Assembly (NCBI GenBank): GCA_026874595.1
Contig: CM049310.1
Coordinates: 54,437,058 to 54,501,057, forward strand
DNA length: 64,000 bases
Direction of reading: 5' to 3'
Origin: Sipunculus nudus
Lineage: Eukaryota; Annelida; Sipuncula; Golfingiida; Sipunculidae
Below the pieces are notes generated by a model. The model saw only the letters and a program-made list of their open reading frames with translations, did not search any database and had not been told where the DNA came from. The stretch's first letter is position 1; each line of letters begins with the position of its first letter. Below, piece after piece: positions 32,590 through 42,489 of the stretch. Position numbers and translations under genes: made by a program.

Positions 32590-33600
32590 GAGTTTATACA
32601 GGGTACTTAAAGTAAGGGTGGGACATACTTAAAGTTTTGGTATCAAACAAACGTTAAATAGAAAAAAATGACCCAAGCAATTGCTTTACTGTTATCCTGT
32701 TCGTAAAAAGTACGTTAAAATGTCCATTTTAATCCATCAAAATGTTGGGGCATTCGGTAAGGACAAGAATTTATTATCTTAACTTTAAAGGAGAAAAAAC
32801 GTAGATCCATCCAAGCGAAATGTTGGACTTTTGGGAAGGAAGAACTCATGATGTTAATTTTCAACTAGAAAAAAAATGGACCCAAGCAATTATCCAAGCA
32901 AATGCTTTACTGTAAAAAAAAACTGCTTTTCCTGTTTGTACAGGAGAGAAGAAATGTCCAGTTTCATTCATCACTGTCATCAAAATGTTGGACATTCGGG
33001 AAGGACAAACTTATGATGTTCACTTTAAACTAGAATCAAATGGATCCAAGCGACTGCTTTACTGTAAAAAAAACTGCTTGTCCTGTTGGTACAGGGTGAA
33101 AGAAAAGTTCAGTTTCATCCATCAGTGCCGTCAAAATGTTGGACCTTCGGGAAGGACGAACTCATGATGTTCACTTAAAACTAGAATAAAATGGATCCAA
33201 GCAATTGCTTTACTGTAAGAAAACAGCTTATCATGTTGGTACAGAGAAGAAGAAAAGTTCAGTTTCATCCATCAGTGTCATCAAAATGTTGGACATTCGG
33301 GAAGTACGATTTCTTGATGTTAGCTTTCAACCAGAAAAAAATGGAACCAAGCAGTTGCTTTACTGTTAATAAACTTTCTGTCCTTTTAGTACAAAAGAAG
33401 AAATTTTCGATTTATCCATCAGTGTCATAAAAACGTTATACATTAGGAAATGAAAAGAACTCTTGATGTTAAATTTAAACTATAGAAAAGAATGGATCCA
33501 AGCAATTGCTTCACTCTAAAAAAGTCCCCTGTTGGTAAAAGAGAAAAAATGTTCTGTTTCATCCCTTAATGCCAGCACAACGTATTATTAGGTAAATTCA
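32590..33600. repeat. Tandem array, unit about 151 bp, 6-7 copies
   Basis: The phrase 'aaatggatccaagc..ttgctttact' recurs near 32668, 32870, 33036, 33188, 33339 and 33489 with spacing close to 150-152 in the right half. Each unit also has 'tttcatccatcagtg' and 'aaaatgttgga'. Short open frames across it come from the repeat. Confidence 0.85.
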
Positions 33601-33639
33601 AGCCATTTTATAAAAAGTAAATTCTAACTTTCAATAAGA

Positions 33640-33960
33640 GTCCGTGGTCTAGGGTTAAAGCACAGGACACGAACCCGGGAGATCGTGAGTTTCAATCTCA
33701 GCCGTGGTGCTTAGATATTCACCGTCGGCCACCACCCAGGATAAGCGCTCTGCAGCATGGGGAGACTCTGTATTTAGCAGTCGTGTTTCACTCACAAACG
33801 TTCCGGGGGTTCCTCGGTGTTATGACCCAGTAGTGGGGATGACACACACCAAGTACCCACACGAGTGGTACACCGAGCGTGGTTGACACCAGGATTATGG
33901 CGTGTAAGCCCCTGTCATGTATAGTCCAATGTACATAGTATTTGGTTAAGCAAGCATTTA
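33640..33960 (+). mobile_element. tRNA-derived SINE-like element
   Basis: The head 'gtccgtggtctagggttaaa' (A-box-like) and 'gtgagtttcaatctcag' (B-box-like, about 33687-33703) have tRNA spacing and fold. They are followed by about 230 bp of body ending near 'ttggttaagcaagcattta'. Not a functional tRNA. The family was not identified. Confidence 0.5.
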
Positions 33961-34131
33961 ATAGTGGTAATTACCTTAAAATATATCTTTAAAAAGTTTA
34001 GCTTTTTCCCCAGACATGTGAAGAGTGAAAAGAAGGACTGTCAGTGAAACGGTATAAGTGTGTTTAAGCGGGTATTTATTTATCAAAGGCTTTCATATAG
34101 GCGTGTACTTGTATTTTTATATTATACCCCC

Positions 34132-35273
34132 TGTCACCAGACAATAGGTGACAATATGTACGGTGTTTTGTATCATAGTTTAACGAAGTCTGTTCTCTAT
34201 TGATATTGACGTGAAACGTCATCCTAAAGCGTTGACAGGTCTTGATTGTACATATATATATTGTGTATTCTTGTATGAAATCCCATCGGCTATCAGCTGA
34301 TTTATCCGTGTCACGCTTCGTGTGTATTATTACATTTTTGGTATGTGGGTCGCCATGGTGACGCTAACAGTCAAACTAGGTCACATATATCCTTATATGG
34401 GACACTTGAGAAATAAGCCAATCAGAGAACCGGATTGCCGTACACAGTGAACAGGCGATTGTGACGTCAGACTTCAAGAAGAGACGCTGATCGTTGGTTC
34501 AGTTGGGTCTTGAAGCTTGAGGTGGCAGCACGCACGCACGAACATTGAAACGCCAGGAACGGCATAGAAGCAAGCTTCTACATGAGGCAAAGACCCAGCT
34601 CATGAGAACTCAGCCGTGCTGCCGACAGAGCTTCGTATTGGCGATAAATTGAAAGAGCGCTCGTCACCTGCCGGCCTAGTTCAGCTTGACCTAAATACAT
34701 AACCGCCGTAAGCCGTGAAACCATTACTACACGAGCAAGGTCAAGGACTCTAAGCTCTACGTAAACAAAGAGCGCTATTGCATTCATGTGAACGTAAACC
34801 TACCCGGGTCGCTGATAAGCAAGATCAGTTAAAGATCGCTAAACTCAGAAAGACTAGATCTATATGGGGCTAACCATACGCTAGATTCTACACAAAACAG
34901 TAACCAGAGATCCCTGAAGGAACTGGACTTTATTGGTTTTTATACAAACCATGGACTCAGTAAATATCCTGTAATTTTAATGTGAAGAACTGTCGTATTG
35001 ACACATCAACGCACACACTCACATTTGTGTCTCTGTAAGTATTGTCTTGAATTATATTTGTGAATTTAACCTGATGTCTCATAGTTTCTATTGATCTGGG
35101 TGTATGATTGTCTGGTATTTTAATACACGTCCTTAAAAGAACCTGGAAATGTCACCTGTAATGGCCGGGATCTAATTTCTTGATGAGTGAAATCAAGTGG
35201 CGAGCGTAAACGCATCGTATGGTTTTATAGGATATATCCGTTGTAAAGTTTTCACGTTAAGTTAGGGGTGACA
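34132..35273 (+). repeat. 5' LTR
   Basis: 1142 bp, TGTCACC...GGTGACA, a perfect 7-bp inverted end pair. It differs from the 3' LTR only at 34253, 34472 and 34831. An open frame on its minus strand is not a gene. Confidence 0.95.
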
Positions 35274-35278
35274 TTGTA

Positions 35279-35296
35279 TGGCGAGCGTGCCAGGAT
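35279..35296 (+). promoter_or_regulatory. Primer binding site of the LTR element
   Basis: TGGCGAGCGTGCCAGGAT starts 5 bases after the LTR end, where a tRNA 3' end (CCA) should anneal to prime minus-strand synthesis. I could not assign the tRNA. Confidence 0.55.
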
Positions 35297-35996
35297 ATAA
35301 TTAGCCTTAAAAAAAAAACTGGCTAATTACAGTAAGTTTCAGAAGTTTTGAACTGAGAAAACAGTACTGAAACCAGACATTCATATACTCAAACTAGAGT
35401 TGATCTGAATTAATAATTTGAAATGACACCAAACTGATGTTGTAGTGTATACTTGCACAATGAAATTACCCCACTGTTAGGAGTTAATATTTATTCAGTG
35501 AGAATCTTACCTGAAGCACAACATTGTTTCAAGATCGGCATATACCTTGTAGATTTGGCTAGAACACATGCATGTTTTGTGAGTAATGCTAGTTCAGTGA
35601 TACCTGGACATCATTATTGGGTTGATATAAACCCAGATTAGAGTGAAAATTTTTGATGTTGTTAGATACGCCCTGGTATAATTTTTTCTACACTAGTTTG
35701 TGATTGGTCACGTGGTAGGGTCTCTTGACAGGTAAGTTTATCCCTCCCGATTGGCATGGTAATCATAGGTGCATGGTGTTTATTGATATCTTGATATCCA
35801 TCCGTCCATCCGTCTGACCCTTCGTCCGACCTTCCGTCCGTCCGTCCGTATAAGTAGATTTTGATGCGTAGAGCTACCGTAGTGTTATTGTACGGATACC
35901 GCCGGTTCGTTAGGTTGGCTTTAACAGTACGTATTTACGGATTTTTAAGAGCGGATATTACTAGATACTGGAATCTTACTAGGTTAGAGCGTTACC
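35297..35996 (+). other. Untranslated leader of the LTR element
   Basis: About 700 bp between the primer site and gag, without a long reading frame. It contains a degenerate TCCG/GTCC tetranucleotide microsatellite at about 35800-35850. Confidence 0.6.
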
Positions 35997-36437
35997 ATGG
36001 AAACGTTAGAGTCACTTGTTAGATGCGGACAGGCCTTGGGACTTAAGGACCAGGCTTTACAAGATTATGTTGAGGCTAGACGGCGTGCGGATGAGGAACG
36101 TGAGGAAAGAGCTAGGCAACGTGAAATAGAGAAGGAACAGCGGGAATTAGAGCGTGAGCAGCGGGAATTAGAGCGCGAGCGAGAGGCTAGAGCCCACGAA
36201 TTAGAGGTTCTAAGGTTAAAGTCTGACTCTGGGGTTAAAGAAGAGAGAAGTAGGGATGTATTCCCGAAAATCCAGCTTCCACCTTTTGATGAGGCTCACG
36301 ATCAGCTAGATGCGTTTCTTGAGCGATTTGAACGATTAGCTGTATGTCAAGGCTATGATAGGGAGAATTGGGTGTTACACCTGAGTCCGTTACTGCTGGG
36401 GGAAGGCGCTAGGGACTTACACACAGTTATCGGTTAG
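35997..36437 (+). pseudogene. gag: Gag, N-terminal part (ends in frameshift)
   Basis: 146 codons from ATG (context ttaccATGG). Residues 30-75 form a charged coiled-coil rich in RE/EL heptads. They are followed by the start of the capsid-like retrotransposon gag domain (PPFDEAHDQLDAFLERFERL). The frame stops with TAG at 36435-36437 in mid-domain, and the domain continues at once in the +1 frame. An ACAC run at the break (36418-36425) suggests a 2-base slippage loss, so this is damage and not a natural gene end. Confidence 0.85.
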
Positions 36438-36444
36438 TGAGGCC

Positions 36445-39117
36445 ATGGATTACGATAAGTTAAAGATAGCCTTGTTAAAGCGATACCAAATGACCGAAGA
36501 GGGTTATCGACACAAGTTTCGGACTTGTAGGCCTGAGCGAGGCGAAACGCCGAGTCAGTTTGCGGTGAGACTGAGTGGATACCTAGACCATTGGATAGGG
36601 ATGGCAGGGGTCGGAGGTGACTACGACGGGGTAGTTAACCTGTTGATGTGTGAGCAGTTCGTAAACTGCTGTAGTAGGGATCTCTCTATGTTTTTGAAAG
36701 AGAGACGGTGTCGTGACCTTGATAGTATGGTAGACTTAGCCGAGAGTTATACGGAGGCTCACGGTGTACACAGCCTTACAGCAGGTCCTCGTTATGGCAA
36801 TAATGTGCCGCGTCCAGTGCAACCGGTATCTCAGCCTAGAGAGAAGCGAGAGGTTGAGCGCAGTCCGGGCGGTCAGACATTTAAGCCATCAGGAGGCATC
36901 AGATGTTATTTATGTAATGAACTGGGACATAAGGCGCGGGAATGTAAGACTAGTGCCCGGTCGAGGCCTAGGTCTTCCCCTCAAGTAGGGCGTGCTGCTG
37001 GCGATCAGCAGAGGTATAGGACTAATTTTAGCCCCCCGTATAACCCAAAACAGAAACCGGAGACTATGTCAATGGCAGTAGTCGAGGCGGAAACGGAGAC
37101 AGTCGGTGCGGTGAAACTGGAAGTAGACAGTCCGAGTCAGTCGTTAGGATTTGCTGCCCAGACAGAAGGCGGAATCTCGTTACCTGTGTGTGAAGGGCTG
37201 GTGAATGGTAAGTCAGCGAGGGTGCTGCGGGATTCGGGATGTTCCTCGGCAGGAATACGTGAGTCGTACGTGGAGCCGAATCAGTTCACCGGACACCAGG
37301 TCGAGTGTAGGTTGTTCGACGGGTCTGTGAGACAATTTCCTACGGCTAGGATTAATGTGGACTGTGCGTACTTTGTCGGTACTATCGAGGCAATGGTGGT
37401 CGGGGATGCTGTATGTGATTTAGCGCTAGGTAACGTAGCGGGAGCGCGTGATCCGTATGATCCGGACCCGACGTGGAAGTCTGAGCGGTCCTCAGGCATA
37501 GTGTGTGACGGTGTAGAGTCACAAAAGGAGGTGTCGTCCGCGGTGGAGACACGGAGCGCTGCACGAGAGAAACAGATACTGACGCGTAGCTTGAATGTTG
37601 CAAGCCCAGTTGCCGATGTGAGTCCGGCCGAATTTTTGAAGGCGCAGGAGGAGGATGGGTCTTTAGCGCCGTATTGGAGGCTAGCTAGAGAGGCTAGAAA
37701 TGATAGTCCATTTAGAATTGAGGACGGATATTTAGTTCGGGTTGTGAGTGATAAACGGGGAGATCAAGATGGATCTCGAGTGGTGGTACCTCAGACGTTA
37801 CGGTACGACGTAATGAGGATGGGCCACGAAGCGGTTATGGCGGGCCATCAGGGCATAGACAAAACGCACGACCGCGTGAGAACTCAGTTTTTCTGGAAAG
37901 GGATGTATAATGACATTGCTGAGTTTTGCAAGTCCTGTCCCATTTGCCAGAAAACCATACCGAAAGGCAAGGTGCCTGGAGCTACGTTAGGCCAGATGCC
38001 ATTAATTGATGAGCCCTGGCGTAGAATTTTGATGGATCTGGTTGGGCCGATCCATCCAGCGTCTGAGAGAGGTCACAGGTATATTCTGACCGTTATGGAT
38101 TATGCCACTAGATATCCGGAGGCTGTTGCTTTAAAGAACATAGATACAGTCTCTGTGGCTGATGCGCTAGTTGATATTTATGCGCGGTTAGGAGTGCCGT
38201 CAGAGGTGCTTACTGACATGGGAACACAATTTACGTCAGACCTCATGCGAGAAGTTAGCCGTGTTTTGTCTGTAAGACAGCTCACCACTACTCCTTACCA
38301 TCCTATGTGCAACGGAATGGTGGAGAGATTCAATGGAACGTTAAAGTTAATGTTGAAACGGATGTGCGAGGAAAGACCGCGAGATTGGGATCGGTACCTC
38401 AGCGCCGTGCTTTTTGCGTACCGAGAAGCGCCACATGAGAGCACAGGGTTCTCACCCTTTGAGTTGCTCTATGGTAGGATCGTTAGAGGACCGATGCGGA
38501 TTCTAAGGGATCTGTGGACCAAGCGAGATACTAGCGTCGGGACTAAAACCACGTACCAATACGTCCTGGACCTACAAGACAAACTAAGCGACACATGCGC
38601 GTTAGCTAGAGAGGCGTTGAACAAATCGGCGAACAGACACAAACTGTTATATGATAGAGGTAAATGCACGCGCAGGTTTGAGGCCGGAGACGAAGTTTTG
38701 TTGTTACTCCCGACGGAGCGGAACAAATTAATGGTACAGTGGAAAGACCCCTATACTATTGTAAACAGGGTTGGGGACTTAGACTATCGGATTAAGATTG
38801 GCGATAAGGTTAAAACCTTCCACGTGAATATGCTGAAACGGTACCATGCTAGAAACGAGCCCCAGCATATTCTGGCAGCGGTAGCCAAGGGCGCACCTGA
38901 TTCTATACATGATCCTGACGGTGTAGACGGGGAAACAGAGCCTCCCGTGTTCGGAGAGTTAAACCCAGAAGGGATTGATGAGGATGCCCACATGTCGTTA
39001 CCGTCGTATGCGCGCCGCCAGACTGAGCGAGATGTTCAGGTAAATGCTGACCTAGGCAAGTGTCAGCGCCGTGAAATACTCAGTCTGCTTAGGCAATATG
39101 GGGATGTATGTAGATGA
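36445..39117 (+). CDS. gag-pol: Gag C-terminus, protease and integrase polyprotein
   Basis: 890 codons. Residues 1-110 continue the gag capsid domain (KALLKRY-like start, FLKERR). A CCHC zinc knuckle lies at 154-167 (CYLCNELGHKAREC). The aspartic protease centres on DSG at 263-265. The integrase has an HHCC zinc domain (H461, H468 and CKSCPIC near 495-501) and a complete catalytic triad, D531, D591, E627, giving the standard 35-residue D-E gap. A GPY/F-like module ends in FHVNMLKRY. The last ~35 residues are the segment that normally leads into RT, but the frame ends in TGA at 39117 right after the deletion junction. The start codon lies inside gag, so this frame is not naturally initiated here. 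Confidence 0.9.
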   Translation: MDYDKLKIALLKRYQMTEEGYRHKFRTCRPERGETPSQFAVRLSGYLDHWIGMAGVGGDYDGVVNLLMCEQFVNCCSRDLSMFLKERRCRDLDSMVDLAESYTEAHGVHSLTAGPRYGNNVPRPVQPVSQPREKREVERSPGGQTFKPSGGIRCYLCNELGHKARECKTSARSRPRSSPQVGRAAGDQQRYRTNFSPPYNPKQKPETMSMAVVEAETETVGAVKLEVDSPSQSLGFAAQTEGGISLPVCEGLVNGKSARVLRDSGCSSAGIRESYVEPNQFTGHQVECRLFDGSVRQFPTARINVDCAYFVGTIEAMVVGDAVCDLALGNVAGARDPYDPDPTWKSERSSGIVCDGVESQKEVSSAVETRSAAREKQILTRSLNVASPVADVSPAEFLKAQEEDGSLAPYWRLAREARNDSPFRIEDGYLVRVVSDKRGDQDGSRVVVPQTLRYDVMRMGHEAVMAGHQGIDKTHDRVRTQFFWKGMYNDIAEFCKSCPICQKTIPKGKVPGATLGQMPLIDEPWRRILMDLVGPIHPASERGHRYILTVMDYATRYPEAVALKNIDTVSVADALVDIYARLGVPSEVLTDMGTQFTSDLMREVSRVLSVRQLTTTPYHPMCNGMVERFNGTLKLMLKRMCEERPRDWDRYLSAVLFAYREAPHESTGFSPFELLYGRIVRGPMRILRDLWTKRDTSVGTKTTYQYVLDLQDKLSDTCALAREALNKSANRHKLLYDRGKCTRRFEAGDEVLLLLPTERNKLMVQWKDPYTIVNRVGDLDYRIKIGDKVKTFHVNMLKRYHARNEPQHILAAVAKGAPDSIHDPDGVDGETEPPVFGELNPEGIDEDAHMSLPSYARRQTERDVQVNADLGKCQRREILSLLRQYGDVCR

Positions 39118-39916
39118 CGTGTTAATACACGCAGAGACTTGGGACGAGCACTTAAGAACTCTTAGAGAAGTGCTAGTTAGACTAGAATGTGCAAACTTAG
39201 CAGCTAAACCAGCTAAAACCTTCATAGGCTACCAGAGCCTAGAGTTTTTGGGACACCTTGTAGGCACGGGCAACTTGGCCACTAATCCAGTTTTGCTCAA
39301 GAGTATACAAAGCACTGATAGACCTAAGACAAAGAAGGCTTTGCGAGCATTCCTAGGTCTTACAGTGTACTATCGAAAATTCGTGCCAAACTATGCGGAA
39401 ATAGCGGTGCCCTTGACTGATCTAACGCGTAAAGGTCAACCTAACAAACTAGACTGGAAACCCGTACACGAGAACGCGTACTGTTCTCTAAAGGCTAAAC
39501 TGTCAGACCCTCCCATACTGAAGCTACCTGATTTCAGTAAACGATTTTATTTGAAATGTGATGCATCTGATGTGGGTATTGGCTGTATCCTGATGCAAAG
39601 ACACGAGGGGATCATGCACCCAGTAGCTTATGCCAGTCGTAAACTATTGCCCAGGGAGAGAAATTACTCCACCATCGAGAAAGAGTCATTAGCAATTGTA
39701 TGGTCTGTACAGAAATTTGAGATGTACCTGGCTTGTAGACCGTTCACCATTCAGACCGACCACAAACCATTAAAGTGTATTAGCAAATCAAAATGTGCTA
39801 ATAAGAGAGTAATGAGATGGGCACTGGTTCTACAAGAGTTTAGATTTGATATTGAAGCAGTGTCAGGTAAACTAAACCATGGACCTGATTTTCTTAGCAG
39901 ACTGCCTGAGTGTTAG
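39104..39916 (+). pseudogene. pol: Reverse transcriptase C-terminal half and RNase H
   Basis: The coding match begins abruptly at the RT catalytic box YVDD (39107-39118) and runs to TAG at 39916. It carries the RT thumb (LEFLGHLVG, LRAFLGLTVYYRKF) and RNase H with KCDASDVGIG, IEKESLAIVW, TDHKPL and a final LNHGPDFLSR. The RT fingers and first palm segment, about 180-200 residues in relatives by general knowledge, are absent. The junction sits in GATGTA/ATGTATGTAGAT microhomology and changes frame by +1 relative to the upstream frame. Confidence 0.9.
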
Positions 39917-40111
39917 GATGTAATGAGCTTTAATGTCTAGCCAGGTAAGTCTAAACATGTACAGGATTTTGCCCTGTGTCATAGACCGTGGGCATGTACT
40001 AATGACAACTTGTTACATGACTTTTATGTATTGCTATATGTAAATATGTTTAGCTGGACCCTGTGAGATAGAACGATACGATGTTTCGAGAAAATACCGT
40101 GTATTTTCTTT
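39917..40111 (+). other. 3' non-coding part of the LTR element
   Basis: About 195 bp between the pol stop and the polypurine tract. No envelope gene is present. Confidence 0.7.
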
Positions 40112-40126
40112 AAAAGGAGGGGGTGA
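40112..40126 (+). promoter_or_regulatory. Polypurine tract
   Basis: AAAAGGAGGGGGTGA directly abuts the 3' LTR and would prime plus-strand DNA synthesis. Confidence 0.8.
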
Positions 40127-41268
40127 TGTCACCAGACAATAGGTGACAATATGTACGGTGTTTTGTATCATAGTTTAACGAAGTCTGTTCTCTATTGATA
40201 TTGACGTGAAACGTCATCCTAAAGCGTTGACAGGTCTTGATTGTACAAATATATATTGTGTATTCTTGTATGAAATCCCATCGGCTATCAGCTGATTTAT
40301 CCGTGTCACGCTTCGTGTGTATTATTACATTTTTGGTATGTGGGTCGCCATGGTGACGCTAACAGTCAAACTAGGTCACATATATCCTTATATGGGACAC
40401 TTGAGAAATAAGCCAATCAGAGAACCGGATTGCCGTACACAGTGAACAGGCGATTGTGACGTCAGATTTCAAGAAGAGACGCTGATCGTTGGTTCAGTTG
40501 GGTCTTGAAGCTTGAGGTGGCAGCACGCACGCACGAACATTGAAACGCCAGGAACGGCATAGAAGCAAGCTTCTACATGAGGCAAAGACCCAGCTCATGA
40601 GAACTCAGCCGTGCTGCCGACAGAGCTTCGTATTGGCGATAAATTGAAAGAGCGCTCGTCACCTGCCGGCCTAGTTCAGCTTGACCTAAATACATAACCG
40701 CCGTAAGCCGTGAAACCATTACTACACGAGCAAGGTCAAGGACTCTAAGCTCTACGTAAACAAAGAGCGCTATTGCATTCATGTGAACGTAAACCTACCC
40801 GGGTCGCTGATAAGCAAGATCAGTTGAAGATCGCTAAACTCAGAAAGACTAGATCTATATGGGGCTAACCATACGCTAGATTCTACACAAAACAGTAACC
40901 AGAGATCCCTGAAGGAACTGGACTTTATTGGTTTTTATACAAACCATGGACTCAGTAAATATCCTGTAATTTTAATGTGAAGAACTGTCGTATTGACACA
41001 TCAACGCACACACTCACATTTGTGTCTCTGTAAGTATTGTCTTGAATTATATTTGTGAATTTAACCTGATGTCTCATAGTTTCTATTGATCTGGGTGTAT
41101 GATTGTCTGGTATTTTAATACACGTCCTTAAAAGAACCTGGAAATGTCACCTGTAATGGCCGGGATCTAATTTCTTGATGAGTGAAATCAAGTGGCGAGC
41201 GTAAACGCATCGTATGGTTTTATAGGATATATCCGTTGTAAAGTTTTCACGTTAAGTTAGGGGTGACA
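40127..41268 (+). repeat. 3' LTR
   Basis: 1142 bp, same ends as the 5' LTR. The differing sites are 40248, 40467 and 40826. It is followed by CCCCC. Confidence 0.95.
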
Positions 41269-41445
41269 CCCCCCCCCCTTTTTTTTTTTCATCAGAAGCA
41301 ACGTTTTTTAAGGGCTTTAGACAAAATTTTGCGGCCTGGACCCCCTCCTTTTCCAGACCAGGGGAATTTTTTTAGGGTTTTCATTAGTCCTTCTGGGTTA
41401 GACCCCCCCCCCCCCTTTTTTTTTTCCTATATCCTGGATCCGCCC
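41269..41445 (-). mobile_element. GGCGGATCC-ended MITE (family B), copy 2, partial
   Basis: The right end 'ctggatccgccctg' is present, along with internal poly-C/poly-T runs and a 'caaaattttgcggcctgga' block shared with the copies at 30.7 and 55.0 kb. The other terminus is missing where the LTR element lies, so the retrotransposon probably inserted in, or beside, the element's C-run. Confidence 0.5.
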
Positions 41446-41659
41446 TGCTATATATAGGAAGATTTTATATATGTATTGACATTAACTCTCACTTCTAAGA
41501 GAACATCTGAGGTAATCATTATTATAAATGACATATGGTAGAAATCATATACCATGCAAGTTTTAAAAGCAAACAAAGGGAGAAATATTCTTTTTACATC
41601 TGTAACATGCCATATATTTGGAAAATGTATTTTTAGAAACAAGTATGCATGGACGAGTA

Positions 41660-41924
41660 TTTTTTTACCTTTTTATCATAGGCTTTTTATATAAATTTCA
41701 TATGATCAGGGGATAACATGACAACAACATTTTTTGTGCTTAAACAGGTAACAGCACAACATGAAGGGAAACTTTATGTATTTTTTATTCTTGAAATAAA
41801 TGTTAGATTGGATGGAGCCAAAAATAGGTATCTAATTCTAAATAACAAAATGAAAATGTTTTATGCAAGGGGTAAAAATTGATGTGTGTGGTGCCTGAGA
41901 AACCAACCTAGGCTTTTATTGGCC
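41660..41924 (+). mobile_element. MITE family A, copy 5 (degenerate)
   Basis: The right end ('ggtgcctgagaaaccaacct', then T-rich, then GGCC at 41921-41924) and the block 'attcttgaaataaatgtt' match the copies at 56.7 and 59.7 kb. The left end is poorly conserved. Confidence 0.45.
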
Positions 41925-42368
41925 TAGTGTATGATTTTGGACTTTTATGTGGCAATGATCAGTCAAATAAAATAAATGTAACAGAACAGTCTTGGTTACG
42001 ACAGTCAGTGTTAGGTTCAATTGAAAGGTTTTGACTAAATCTAATTCAAATATGAATACATATTATCAAATGCAAAGGCTATAAAAGAAAACACAATGCA
42101 CCTTCAAATATATTTGCATTTGAACTCCTGGTATTATATGTGTTTGTATACCGTAATTAATACCTTAGTCTGTGGTGTTTCAGAGGCCAATCAGGGTAGA
42201 ATTTATTATTTTTAAAAATGATTCTCTTCTTTATTTTTTCCTGATTATTAATCAAAACAAACTTGAAATTCAAATATTTTCATATTCAAATGCACTTGCA
42301 AATACACAGTTACCTGCAGCGGCATTTTCCAAGCCTGAAGTATAGCACCCAGTGAAGAAACTGTAGAG

Positions 42369-42370
<2 letters not shown>
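41925..42370. other. Unassigned AT-rich stretch
   Basis: No gene or repeat recognised. Confidence 0.4.

Positions 42371-42371
<1 letters not shown>

Positions 42372-42441
<70 letters not shown>
42372..42441. repeat. (TA)n microsatellite
   Basis: About 35 uninterrupted TA dinucleotides. Confidence 0.95.
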
Positions 42442-42443
<2 letters not shown>

Positions 42444-42489
42444 CGGATGCTCTTTCTTTTCAGTTAGAACAGGTTTTTGCTTTTTATTT

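Larger units (their letters stand above)
34132..41268 (+). mobile_element. Gmr1-like Ty3/gypsy LTR retrotransposon, young but defective
   Basis: Two 1142-bp LTRs flank a gag-pol interior, with target duplication CCCCC on both sides (34127-34131, 41269-41273). The domain order is Gag, zinc knuckle, protease, integrase, then reverse transcriptase/RNase H. Integrase before RT inside a gypsy-type element is the hallmark of the Gmr1 group. It cannot move by itself as it stands: gag has a frameshift near 36.42 kb, and the N-terminal half of RT is deleted at about 39.10 kb. LTR identity (3 differences in 1142) says it inserted recently, so it may have been copied with proteins from an intact relative. 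It landed beside a SINE and the 151-bp array. Confidence 0.93.

Noticed and set aside
34578-34787. 69-codon minus-strand frame in each LTR (also 40573-40782)
   Set aside because: It is duplicated only because the LTR is, and has no similarity, no context and no start signal.
36764-36988. Shorter frames inside gag-pol on both strands
   Set aside because: They overlap the long pol frame in other registers and have no family similarity.
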